64,000 nt of DNA, taken from contig BSBN01001687.1 in NCBI GenBank assembly GCA_027924645.1, positions 6,820,001 through 6,884,000 of the forward strand, read 5' to 3'. Made by a program: the position numbers and the translations under genes. The stretch is from Cunninghamia lanceolata (lineage: Eukaryota > Streptophyta > Pinopsida > Cupressales > Cupressaceae). The notes beneath the pieces were generated by a model, which was given only the letters and a program-made list of their open reading frames with translations, had not been told where the DNA came from and made no database searches. This document shows positions 1 through 11,499 of the stretch, in pieces (within the stretch, counting starts at the first letter, position 1; each line of letters begins with the position of its first letter).

Positions 1-1
1 T

Positions 2-760
2 AGTGACAAATCCAAATCAGCAGGTAGGCATTTACAAGATTTTTGTGATTTAATGAGAGATTATGAAGTAGATAGTGAGGATGTGGTCATGAAATTATTT
101 GTTCAGTCCTTGAAAGAAGATGCTAGAGATTGGTTTACAGATCTACCTACCCACTACATTTCTTCATGGCAAGACCTTGAAGTAGCTTTTATGGAACAAT
201 TTGGTGAAAGGGTTGATGTTATCCTATTGATTAGTAAACTCATTCATATTGAAAAGGATGAGGAGGAATCAGTTCCATCTTTCAATCTTAGATTTGCAAA
301 GGTGGCAAGGGACATCCCTGAAAATACTAGACCAAATGATGCTATGTGTCTAGTTCTATATTTAGGTACATTTGATGAAGAAGTCAGTTATCTATTAAGA
401 GTTAGAAATCCCACCACTGTTCGACAAGCATATTCTATGGCTATGGATATTGAAAATAATTTGAGGCATATAAGGGTGAGAGAGTATAAATATGTAACTG
501 TAAACTTTTCTAAAATAACTCCCCCAAATAATAGATATGGATCCAATGACACTATTTTTTGCCAAGATTTCAAGGACCCGAATCTTCCAGTTAAGGTTTC
601 AATTGATCATCTAAGAAACAATGACCTGAGTGCCACATATAAACCCAAGAATAGGAATCAACATCTAAGTAATGAAGTTATGAGTCTTTCTTGCAATATT
701 TTGAATACCAAATATGATGGGGATAGGGACTTGTATGAGACTACTTATTTTTTCCCCTAA
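2..760 (+). pseudogene. Ty3-type retrotransposon gag, 5' end outside the window
   Basis: The frame is open from base 2 to the TAA at 758-760, so the true start lies left of the window. The first internal ATG is at 53. The protein has the features of a plant Ty3 capsid (retrotransposon gag) domain: the stretch around K-E-D-A-R-D-W-F, then S-S-W-Q-D-L and F-x-E-Q-F-G-E, followed by a helical region with F-N-L-R-F. This is the capsid that packages element RNA. No CCHC knuckle is visible in the last 80 residues. A second ORF follows in the same frame, but I found no protease or RT downstream. The element is therefore partial or non-autonomous. Confidence 0.75.
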
Positions 761-1149
761 TCAAGAAATGGGGAGGTGTTAGAATTCCCAACTTGATAAG
801 ACAGTCAGAGGAATAGATGATGTTCAAACATAAGGGGAATGTGTGATAATAACAAAAAAAGGGTCAAATCATGCCCTTGCAATAGTTAGATCCATTTGTT
901 TTGTCAATTATATAAATGATGACAATGGTTTTCTTTCTAGTGATTAGGACTGCTCTTTTGAAGTAAAAATAGAGTCTCTTGTTGGTTTGAATAATTGTGA
1001 AGGATCAAACTTACCTATGGACAAGAAAATTTCATGTCCTAATGAATCAACTGGACATAAACATGAATATGAAGTAAAATCATTAGTTACTAGGGACATA
1101 GATAGTGATAGTCACTTATCTATGTGTTCTTAGGATTATGATGATTTTG

Positions 1150-2131
1150 AGTTTATTGAAGATGTGAGCCATCAAAATCATGAAGAAAAGTGTTTATGAC
1201 TAGAATGAATATAAGGCATAATCTACTCTATGATGAGCCTCTGGATTTACCAGAAGTAAGAAGTAGTGATCCTTATTGGTACAGAGATAATCCTATCTTT
1301 ACAGAGAACCCTGAAGATGTAGGACTTAAAGAATCTGAACAAGATTCCTTAGAGTCTGACAAATGTAGGGACAATGTTGAAACTTCTCAACCTTACAAAA
1401 TTGATGGCTTCAGCTTGAAAAGGGACCTTGCCATATCTAAGGTTGATCTCCCATTATCAGGCATTGGAACATATAATGGAATTATTGAATTATCAGGATT
1501 GGATAAACATAAATCGGTGTCAATCTAGTTTGATGGGAGGCTTGAGGGTAAGTAGTTTTTATATGAAAGGCAAAACACAGAGGATCATTCAATTGATACA
1601 TTTCAATCTTTTGCCTTTGATCAGTATGATTCATTAGACATGAAGCTAGAATATGACCTCAAGCCAATGAAACAGTACATGGGGGAAGTCCAAGATGGTA
1701 TTGCTTATGAATATTTTAAGTTTGATATAACCATAGTTGATAAAGAAAATGATATTGGTGCCAATCACCTAGTAGATTTTGAAACCATTTACTTTTCAAA
1801 TCAATTTGATAGGTTTGAGAGCGATAGGGAAGGTGATCATGCAAATTATTACAATTGGGCTGATATGATGAATCCATATGCTACTCTTGGGATTTGTGAA
1901 GAATTTTTTCAATCAATGTTTGGCTATAGAAATTAGAGGGGCATAATATACTTTGAAAATGATGGACTTGAAAGTTCTGAGAGATGGATGAGCCTCCTTG
2001 TTGGCAACAAGATGGATTGTGGTGACAATTTTAAATTTGTCTTAACAAAGTCATTGGAAAATAAAATCTTTGACAGAGGTAGACCTTATTTTTCCTTTTA
2101 TGGTGGCCTTGAGCTACCATGTGTTTTATAA
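1150..2131 (+). pseudogene. Acidic ORF of unknown function behind gag
   Basis: This is one reading frame, the same as the upstream gag, running to a TAA at about 2131. It is interrupted by TAG at 1526-1528, TAG at about 1550 and TAG at 1934-1936. The product is rich in D, E, Y and N, with patches such as D-E-P-L-D-L-P-E-V, and ends near G-R-P-Y-F-S-F-Y-G-G-L-E-L. I see no RT, protease or integrase motif and do not recognise the family. Its position suggests a second ORF of a gag-carrying, pol-less LTR element. An alternative is a badly decayed linker region between gag and pol. The length of open frame (about 320 codons with three stops in AT-rich DNA) argues that it was once coding. Confidence 0.45.
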
Positions 2132-5100
2132 GATTTATGTTTTCTAGTTGGGTGGTTCTTGGGTAAAATTTGTGTTCTATGGTCTGCTTCTCCAAAGATC
2201 TTTTGTGTTCTCACTTTGTTTTGATAGAACAAACATCCCCGGCTAGAACCATTGATAGGAATTTGATAAATTTTCCTTGGCTCCCTACTTTTGCCTTGTT
2301 TCATGCATCAATTTCCTTTGCTAGGGTTTAGTGTTAAAATGTTGAGAAATATTTCCTTTAGGTCTAAAACCCTAAACCCTAGGGGTTTATGCAAGCATCA
2401 AAATACCTTTATTCTATTTTGCAAGTGACTACCTACTGCCCTTTTCTAGTATTTAAGTCGCAACTTGATGTCTATGACATCATTCTTTTACTGGCCCCTT
2501 CCCTTTGCATCACCTCTTATTGCCCAAGCGCAAAATTTTTTTTCATTATATGCCTAAATCCTTTTCCACCCCCCTTGATGTAAATTTTCATCCCCTTTGA
2601 CCTAGTAGAGCAATGTTGTTTTTAAGGGGTGCATATGCCCAAGGAATCATTCGACATGTGGCATGTTTTAACTGGTTTTCATTGTTCTGCAGTGATTATA
2701 ATATTAAGAAAAGGGACAATGGCGAAATGGTGGAAGGATGACAAGTGGTGGGCTCTTTTGTCAAGCCTCACTAAAAGATAAAGGGTGGGCCCTGATGTAC
2801 TTACATGGTAGGTTCCTATGTGTTCTTCCATTCTGCTAATCCTGAGCGATGGGCCCATAAAGCACTTGCGGAACCACGGGATCGTGCCATGTGTCTTTGC
2901 TCAAGAAGATAGATGGGTGTATGTCAATTACCGTGATACGTGGAATATTTCTAATGGTACATAGGGTGTTTTAAGAGTAAGGTTTATTTTGTGACACATA
3001 GCACTATCGAGGGGTTCCTCCATTTCGTAGATCTTTATCTGTGGCCTGATCTTGCAACTGTAGAACTGCAGAAACCTACCACATGGGATTTGTTGACTTT
3101 TCTCCTAATACAGTGTGGTTGAGGTGGTAATCTAAGTGGCTTTTTATCATTGGTTCATGCCTCATTTTCTATGGATGATAGGGATTTTCATCCCATTGAA
3201 CCTATCTCTACCATTGATTTAGATGATCTTTTTTGCAATTGACGGCCTATATTCAAAAGATGGCAATGGAGTGGTGGCGTGTAACAAATGATGAACCAGT
3301 GTAGTGATGGTTTGATTCAAGTGTTCCTTGTTGCCATTGTATAAAGGGGTAAGCTTGAATGGAGATTGACAGGATACAGGATCAGCTCTTTGGGATTTGT
3401 ATGCAGGCCTGATAGGATTTTCTACTTGATGTGACAAAATATGTGGGGATGTGTTGTTTAAAATGGTTGAACTACTATAACCGATGAACCTAATTTGATG
3501 TCCTCATTATGGAAATTGACATATACATGTACTCTGGGTTCTAGGAGATTGACGTGATGATAGAATGCTACCTCCTTTTCCTTTTTGGTCATGTTGGTGA
3601 AGTATTGAAGGATTTCTATTTATGACCAAACGTGTCATGGTACTGATTGAACTGAATTGATAGATAAATTGGCAGAGTGTGACTATCTAAATTGTGAGAG
3701 CCTCTACAATTTTACTATAAATAGGTGCCCCTATTGTTACTATTCACATCATTCCTTTTGTGCAGACAATATGGATATTCCTCTTTTTAGTATGCTATTT
3801 CTACTGCCCTGTTCTTTAGGAATTTCTTCTCTATTTTCATGGTTGATGCTATCTTCTTACATAATTAAGGAGTTAGAGATGTTTTCCTAAGGAATAGGTG
3901 GTTCTAGGAAAATTCAAGAAGCAAAGTGGCAAACATTGAACTCCTATCATACCCTGGTTTCCCTTTGTTTTCATCCTTGTGAGGGATTGGGTTCCCTATT
4001 TGTCGACTCCAATAATTTCCTATTACTGTGAGTTTCCAGATTGGGATTTGGGGAAGAAAGGCCTTATTATTCCCTCTTCCCCTCCCTCAGGATGATGCAT
4101 CCTAACAGAGCAACAACTGCTATAGAAGGAGTGTTGTCCACCATGATGGAACAATTGGAGATGGAGGGGAGAACTTAAGTTGACAATAACAGTTAATTCT
4201 TTATCAAGCTTAAGCATACAATTGATATTGCTTCATTTTTAGCTAGAATTTTGGCACTACCAAAGTCATCTATATGTGGCTTCCTCAGACTTCTGGATTG
4301 TTGAGGTTGTTGGAAACCTCCCCTTGAAAGATGGGGAGTTACATCCCTATGCCTAGAGTGTGGCATAATGAGGGGGACCCTGGTCTTTGGGGGTTCCTTG
4401 TTCAAATGTTCCTTGCAGGTATTCTTACGTCTTCGTGCATGGTTGGAGAGGTGAAGTAGAGAAATCTTGTTTTATGAACAAGTATCTGGATCTAAAGGGT
4501 GGTTGAGCTGAAAGAGCATCTAACAAACTACCACCTATCATCAGCATGGCCTTCCTCCATGCTAAGAGTAAGAAAGCATACAAGACAAAGACATTTTTTT
4601 CCTGTCTGTTGAAAAGATGATTTGTTGCAGTAGCATGCCTAGTGGGCTAAGGATGGTTATTTTAGCATCTTCTTGATTGGTATAAGTTTTTCAAATGTAA
4701 ACATGACACCTATCATAAGGCCTGAGGCTTGTTTGTTCTCTTGTTTCTATAAAGGGGAATTTAGGGCCTGTTGAAAAGGGTTGGTTCTAGAACATATTTT
4801 CAAACAAGGTCTGAAGTATGGGATCAATCTGGGTTTTCTTAAAGCTATAATGTATTGATTGACTAATTTATGTAATGCAGAGGTCTCTTTGTGACAATAT
4901 TTTGTAATGATTCAGTTAAGCTTGTTCAATAAATCAATATAACACCATTATTTCTATTATCTTTTTTGCATTCTGTCTCCAATAAATGCTTGAATGTTTC
5001 AGGGAATCCAAGGGATTCTGGGTGTACATTTGTACTTTCTTTGTCATGTGTTTATTAGTATGTATTTAAGGGATATGATAACAGTGTTATGCTTAAGACA

Positions 5101-5835
5101 ATTAAGTATACATGCTTTCATCACTGATGTGTGGAACATTTCAGATCTATATTGGATAACTCAAAATTGATCATAATTTTGAGAGAAAGAGGGCAGTTGA
5201 GGGTTTGATGTTTTTGTAATACAGAAACCTAATAAATCATGCCTAATTGAGTATTATGGTTTCTTTTTTCATTATTGGTCTTGTTCGAAGATGACTCTGT
5301 TCCTACAGGATTAGGCTCTCGTCTTATGGCTGAAGATTATCCTATACCTTTAAAATTTGAAAATAATTTTGGTTATGTCTAAAATTATTCCTAAAATTAT
5401 TTCTGCCCTACCCTTATGCATGAAGTCCAGTAATCTAAATCTTGTTAAACCTCATGAGAAACTCGTAGCTGATGCAAATCTTCATAGGATTTGTGCATAT
5501 TGTATTTTCTAGGTTAATGGTGTTGTAAGAGACTGTCAATGAGTACATTTATAAGGATTATAAACCAGTTTATCATATGATGGCACCATTTTAACCTAAT
5601 TGCCTTAAATATAGATCTCCCTCCTTGTTTATCTATTTTGTAAATTGTTCAGAGATCTTTGAGAACACCCTCATGATTTGCAGAAGGCTCAAAGTGCAGA
5701 AGGCTAGTAATAGCCTGGTTCATTGGCCTTTCTTGTCTTTAGTCTGATGATAGCGCAAGATCTTTGTCTTAACCTATTGGTCCCTTGGTTTAGGCATTGG
5801 GATTTTACTTAGGATTGGGGGTTGTAAGAAAAAAC
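2132..5835. other. Non-coding stretch, no gene recognised
   Basis: Only short, unconserved frames occur here, the longest under 90 codons. Two tandem CCCTAAA-like units lie at about 2363-2382, too few to be an interstitial telomere. The part at 2740-3450 is somewhat more GC-rich and could be LTR sequence of the gag-bearing element on the left, but I could not find a second copy in the window. Nothing else is supported. Confidence 0.5.
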
Positions 5836-5870
5836 ACCAACAGGTGGATTCATTTTCTCAAACAATAGAG

Positions 5871-6200
5871 TTTAATGATTTTGCATGCCAAAATGGGAAG
5901 TAGAAAAAATTCTCCGAAACTCTGAAATGGTAGGCCGGTAGATAAAACTCTGAAACTCTAAAATTTTGAAATTTGAAGGAAGAGGGAAAATGGACCAAGG
6001 ATGAAATGGGAGAGGGAGAAATGGAAAGGAATGCATTCCATGAAGGAAAAACTCCAAAAAATCATGTCGATGGATGAAAGGCCAAAACTCTGACATTTTA
6101 GTGTATTTTGTAGGAGTTTAGGGAAATGGCATGCTAACAGACAAAACTTTGAAACTTTCAAATTCCAAAATTTGAAGGAGGCCCCAAAAATTGAACTGAA
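5871..6200. repeat. Degenerate tandem duplication, unit about 185 bp
   Basis: Two diverged copies of a unit containing A-A-A-C-T-C-T-G-A-A-A-C-T-C-like and A-A-A-T-T-T-G-A-A-G-G-A strings start near 5936 and 6124. A third, weaker start lies near 5871. The minus-strand frames here are by-products of this low-complexity repeat. No protein is supported. Confidence 0.5.
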
Positions 6201-6424
6201 GACCCCCCACACTTAGAAATTTTGGATTTTAGACATGGAAACACACAATAACGACATGGGAGGAGTAAAAGACCACCCCAACATAAACGTTGACCAAGGT
6301 ATAACCCATTGGAGATCTCTTAAATCAGTTATCAATGATGGGTAAGGAAAACCTTAAGACAACAACATGTAACAAAACAATTTTTTTTTGAAAAATTAAG
6401 ACGTGCCAACACATTCCTTGGAAT

Positions 6425-7080
6425 ATTAAAGCAACAAACTCTCTTTCCTAAGAAATCTAAGTGTGATTTTGGGGTTATTGAGATTATGTATTTCGGCCAT
6501 GTCATTAGTGCTCAGGGTGTTCAAGTGGACCAACAAAAGATCCAAACCATCTTAAATTGGCCAACTCATACCACATTGACATAGTTGAGAGGATTATTTG
6601 GCCTTTGTAGCTACTACAGAAGGTTTGTTAGGGATTCTTCATAGTTGGTAGCACCCCTAATAGACATGACCAAGAAGGGATCTTTCTCATGGAATTACCA
6701 AGCTCAAGAGGCTTTTGAGAAGCTCAACGAGCTAATTAGTTCATGTCCTATACTTTCTATCCTATATTTCTCACAACCATTTTTTGTAGAATGTGATGCT
6801 TTAGGAGAGGGAGTTGGAGTAGTACTCATGTAGAAAAGGGAACCCCATAGCATGTGAGAGTAGGAAGTTGAAATATTCAAAAAAAAAATTCTATCTATGA
6901 CAAAGAGATGCTTTCCATCATGCATGCTTTGGTTATTTTTAAACAATACTTAGTTTGTGGGAGATTTGTGGTCGTAATAGATCATAATAGTTTGAAGTTC
7001 TTCCTTGGCCAATGTGAGCTGAATAATAGGCAACAACAATGGGTGAGTAAGCTTCAAGCCTATGATTTTGGTGGGTGAAC
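6425..7080 (+). pseudogene. Ty3 reverse transcriptase/RNase H fragment
   Basis: This fragment begins in the RT C-terminal part (K-K-S-K-C-D-F-G, then Y-F-G-H-V-I-S-x-x-G-V-x-V-D) and continues through the connection (L-R-G-L-x-G-L-x-x-Y-Y-R-R-F-V). It enters RNase H (F-x-V-E-C-D-A, then Y-D-K-E-M-L and V-I-D-H-N-S-L-K). Stops fall at about 6582 and 6642, and a frameshift near 6835-6880 moves the RNase H half into another frame. The RT palm with its YxDD motif, the integrase and the LTRs are missing. The fragment is about 220 residues of an element normally over 1,400. It could belong to the same dead element as the gag at the left edge, but nothing links them. Confidence 0.85.
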
Positions 7081-7189
7081 CCACGATAGTTTGTCCCACT
7101 TGTGGGAAATGGTAATTTTGCATGGTGAGTGACAAAAAAAATTTAAATTCCTTTGTTCCAAGGTTTTTCTTCAAACTAAGGTTCATTCA

Positions 7190-9460
7190 TTCGAAGATTT
7201 TTTTAAATGTGTAATGAGCCACCCTACTTAACAATAACAAATTAAAAAATCTAGAAATTAAATAAAACATAAATTCCACAATTTGAATTTCCTTTTTCAA
7301 AAATGTAGATAGAATCCACATTTCAAATAAATATGCTAACATTACATCATTACATAGTTTACAAGTTACAATTGAAGGAATATTAAGATAAAATTTTAGA
7401 TTAGCCAGACAACTATCCTTCTATTGCACCTTAAATACATCAACTATATATGTTTGACTTTTCATTACAAAATTGGTTGATCTTTAATCATAATCATCAC
7501 ATATGAGTGCAAGCAACATGGTTGATCAGCTGTAGGAGGAAGAGCATCGTTTGAAATTTCTTTACATTCAACCATAGACCTAGTGGCCCCTCGTACATCT
7601 TCCTATTGGAAGAGGCATGACCCTTCAATGAGGGTGATTGTAACATCACTCCAAAATAACCATACATCAAATATCAACTTAATGCTACATTATGTTTCAT
7701 AAGCATTTAATATGTCATTTGATCTCCATGTCAAGGTAGTTTAGCATGTAAAGTTATCATCTAACATTAAATGATAGATTTTCATAAGGCATCTTCATAA
7801 CTTAAATCCCATAAGTAATGATCTTATAATGCCAATCAAAAGATATACATGTTCCTTCGACAAATATCATTTGACATCTAAGAATTTCAATCCTATTAAT
7901 AACAATTTAGAGTTATACAACACCAAAATAATCTTTCCTTCAACCATAAGTATAGTTCAACTCCTAGAGTGCATGATAGAGCGTATGAACTTAACCATGC
8001 ATTATACCCATTGCCTAGAAGCAAACATATAGATATGCAACCATAAATTCATGAGGTAGCAACCATGGTTGCAGTCCTTTGAAATTATTCTGCTTGGATA
8101 AAAAAAAAATGATTTTTGTCATTGCACTTATTAGATCATGATTTATTATAACACATAATCAATCAGTCAAGGTTACTAAGAAGGTATCTTTTATTCCACT
8201 AACTCCATACATATGGTACATGATGAAATTAGTAGTTACATAATGATTCCTAAAATAGTATTGTCATAATACCTTATCTTTTCGGCAATTACACTAAAAA
8301 TCCAATAAAGTAAGGAAAACTCATATTCAGTAGTATAACAAGGCTAGACAACTAGCCCACATCTTACTCTACCTGAGTAAGACATCTAGTGCTTCATCTC
8401 ACCAAAGATCTCAAGAAATTACAAACACATAAGGACCCATTCTAGGGCCCAGACCTATGCCTCGGGGGCTCATCCCAAATGGCCTTGCCTACGTAATGTG
8501 TAGAGGCTTTTTAGTTTGATGGCTAAGTCTTCCAGCAAGTCTAGGTTGTTCTAGACACGTTTCCTCAAATTTAAAACAAACATTTAGTTTCAAAACTAGA
8601 TTTTGTAACAAGTAACTAGGCTCTCTTCCGATCCAAAGGATGTAGAACAATTGAACATTCATGGATAAATATCCAAGAACCTTGTCAGTTACTAGATATC
8701 AGTCTTATAAAAGTCAATTTAATAAAATATTTCAAGAAAATGTTTACTAGATAGACCTCTAAGGATGTTATTCCACATCATACACAAGGAGTATTCATAC
8801 ATCTATCAAATCCTTAGTCTTTACCTTAATATCTGTCCACGCTTATCCAGTGCTTGAATCGTAACGAAGTTAGAAATTTTTAAAATCTTAAGGTAAGAAC
8901 ATCACTTTAATGTTTCGAGTGATACAAAATATTAAGGTCACACACAATGTTTAACTTATTTTAAATTGAAATATCTAATAGGCAAGGTTAAAACAATGGT
9001 GTCATCATAAGAGATTAATGATATGATAACAATATGTATATCACTATCATTGATGTATAAAGCTAAAAGATTTTCTTGAATGTCACAGGCACTGACAAGG
9101 AAGATGCATCTTGAAACATACCATTTTTTTAATGGATTACATTTGTCCTTCTTGGAAGTCTTCAATTGTTCTTCAATTATTTAATGGTAAAATAATTTAT
9201 CCCTCTACTTTTGAAGGTAATAAGATATATTAAAAATTCCATTGGTTCCAAATTCCTTGTCATTTACGGTTGGAATAAGAAATGTTTATTCTATTGCCCC
9301 TTTTTTAATTGGCAGTTTACAAAATTACCATCATTTACTATATTATATTCACATTGCTTATTTACTTGCATTTATTTAATTAATAAATGCTCAAGGTTGG
9401 TAATGTAATGTATTTTAATTGGTTCAAAGATATATAAACAATATCTCTTTAATTAAATAG
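7190..9460. other. AT-rich non-coding stretch
   Basis: I see no coding region, LTR pair or structured RNA here. Frames are short and without recognisable motifs. A slightly GC-richer patch at 8440-8500 has no partner in the window. Confidence 0.45.
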
Positions 9461-9466
9461 AAAAAT

Positions 9467-9688
9467 AGGGGAGAACCTATGGTGAAATGGTGGCTTCTTT
9501 CCTGTAGTGCCAACAACCCAGGTTCAAACCTCGTGGGGTCACCCTTTATCATGACAACAATTGAGGGACCTTACCTAGGGGAGATCCTGTGGTGAAATAC
9601 TGGGGCTTGTTTCCTGTAGTGCTAACAACCCAGGTTCAAACCTCATGGGGTTTCCCTCTACCGTGTCAACAATTGAGGGACCTTACCT
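9467..9688 (+). repeat. Tandem dimer of a tRNA-like SINE-type unit
   Basis: Two head-to-tail copies of about 110 bp run from 9467 to 9576 and from 9577 to 9688. Both start A-G-G-G-G-A-G-A and end with T-G-A-G-G-G-A-C-C-T-T-A-C-C-T. Each carries an RNA polymerase III B-box-like GGTTCAAACCTC (9521 and 9633) and, about 40 bp upstream, an A-box-like TGGTGAAAT (9479 and 9589). This spacing fits a tRNA-derived SINE head. No long 3' body or poly(A) tail follows, so the dimer may be a truncated SINE or a tRNA-related satellite seed. Confidence 0.6.
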
Positions 9689-9689
9689 C

Positions 9690-10115
9690 CAATTTTATAC
9701 ATATATGAAAGGAAAAAAGGGCTCTGATGTCTACTCCGCATGCTCCTATTCATAGCTTGAAAACTCCTATTGAGTAGATTCTGCTACTCCTCAATGGTTC
9801 GCTAGGTGTGGAGGTGGCGAGGGCTCATGGCACCGATAAACACATGGTTACGGATTCGTAGGTAGTGGAAAGACTCTCAAGATATCCCAAACTATCAGCT
9901 ACGCCCTTGCAAAACCCTAATCTGTGATGCCTGGAAGACACAGCAAAGATAGATAGAGGCCAAAGAAACTTCAAGCAGGCGTTATGCCTAGGCCTCCAGG
10001 CCACCAGTTTAGGTGGCGGGGAATCTTGATTGCCCAATTCCTCAAGGGTAGGGATTCCCACTGAGTCTGGTGATGTTGTTCAGTAGGGCTCCCTCTTCTA
10101 GTCTACCCCACCACC
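9690..10115 (+). other. GC-richer leader upstream of LINE ORF1
   Basis: Base composition rises clearly over about 9730-10110 compared with both sides, immediately before a LINE ORF1 start at 10116. This is what the 5' UTR/internal promoter region of a plant L1 element looks like. No target-site duplication was found, so the left boundary is open. Confidence 0.35.
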
Positions 10116-11093
10116 ATGATTCCTGAAGTTTGTTTAGAAAAATTTACCAATGACAGGGAGACTTTTCTGCAAGACCATGCCCTAATTTGTCAATTTACAA
10201 AGATTTGGCCAAAATTATGCGATCTTCAATCCTGGATTTCAAAGAAATGGAAAGAATATATAGAAGGGGAAATTTCTATCTACCCCTATGCCAAGGGATT
10301 CTTCATCATCGAATTTGATTCTTAGGAAGATAAGGAGCTCGTGCTGGAAAACGGACAATGGATTTTTCAAGGAGATTTTTTGTGCATGAAACCATGGTTC
10401 CCCTCTTTTGACCTGCAAACATAAATCTTCACTTCAACCTATTTATGGGTGTGGTTACCTTACCTCCCTATATAGTTTTGGGAGCTAGATTGCTTGCGGG
10501 CCATTGGGAATGGCCTAGGAAAGTATCACTACACTTCCAAAGAAACTATCAATTACTAGAATTCCACTTGTGCTAGATTATGTGTCGAAATGGATCTATC
10601 CAATGGCCTTCTAGTAGAGATTTTGTTGAAGGTGGGAAATAGATGGAGGAGGCAACATGTGGACTATGATAAAATTGCCTTCAGATGCAGGAAATGTTTC
10701 TCAATGGACCACTTCACATCCCAATGTCAAAAACAAAAAACCTATGAGAAGGAGAATCATGCCTCAATAGGCAAACCTTCTTGGTGGATTAGGGCTGAGC
10801 CTCAACACTACATCATCCCTCCCAACACCCAAAAGGAAATGGATCACATCCAAGCTCTTCCAGTAGATTACACAAAGGATAGCTCTTTCCCTTCTCCTGG
10901 TGTGCATGCATTGACATTGACACCGCTTGCTGGTCACCACAAGGAAGTCATCTCAGTTGTTTCTTTGATCTCAAAGGAGAAACCCATCATGAAAGTTACA
11001 GATCCAGAGAGAAGTCCAAAGCCACAAGAGCCATCCATGGAATTAGGGAGTGAGGATAGTCCAAATGGACCCCCAAAATTAGAAAAAGTATGA
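10116..11093 (+). pseudogene. LINE ORF1 (DUF4283-like region plus CCHC zinc knuckle)
   Basis: The RNA-binding ORF1 protein of a plant L1-type LINE is read in one frame from the ATG at 10116 to the TGA at 11091. Stops include TAG at 10323 and others near 10423, 10476 and 10557. The N-terminal part (F-F-I-I-E-F, then E-N-G-Q-W-I-F-Q-G-D-F-L-C-M-K-P-W) matches the DUF4283 pattern of plant LINE ORF1. A knuckle C-R-K-C-x4-H-x4-C lies at about 10684-10725. The tail is proline- and serine-rich. ORF2 (endonuclease/RT) does not follow, so the copy has lost it or is internally deleted. It is not a host gene as far as I can see. Confidence 0.8.
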
Positions 11094-11382
11094 ATAGAGC
11101 TGAAGAGAAAGAAAACTCCTTCATCAAAGCAAAAGCATTCGATGACCTTAAGATCCTCTAAGAAAGGAGATAATCTGGTTGCGTGTTATGCAATATAATG
11201 GCATGCCTATCATGTTGTAAAAATGTTCTTTTTTGGGTTGCTTGTCAGCATAACTTATTATTGTCTCTATATTGCACCCCTTGCGGCAAGGGCATGCATT
11301 TAATCTTTTCTTTGGTTCAATTTCATTATATGGGAGTTGCCCCCTCTGGCAGTGCTTGCCTTAAAAAAAAACTCTTTAATTA
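11094..11382 (+). other. Probable LINE 3' UTR remnant
   Basis: Downstream of ORF1 lies a stretch ending in a C-T-T-G-C-C-T-T box followed by a short A run at about 11363-11371. This resembles the 3' end of a plant LINE. If so, about 3-4 kb of ORF2 has been deleted between ORF1 and the tail. Confidence 0.35.
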
Positions 11383-11395
11383 ATTTTTTAATCCT

Positions 11396-11490
11396 CTAAA
11401 TATATATATATGTGTGTGTGTGTGTTAATATATATATATCCACCCAGATATCCACATTCATAGTGTCTACACATATATGTATATATATAC
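11396..11490. repeat. TA/TG microsatellite
   Basis: Alternating (TA)n then (TG)n then (TA)n runs occur at about 11397-11440, with a second TA-rich patch at about 11468-11490. These are ordinary simple repeats adjoining the LINE tail. Confidence 0.8.
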
Positions 11491-11499
11491 ATTAGGCAT

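Noticed and set aside
2360..2386. Telomere-like CCCTAAA units
   Set aside because: Only two units. Such short telo-box-like strings are common by chance or in promoters, so no interstitial telomere is claimed.
5872..6212. Minus-strand ORFs of 74 and 84 codons
   Set aside because: They lie in a tandem repeat and translate to Phe/Ser-rich low-complexity sequence in two overlapping frames.
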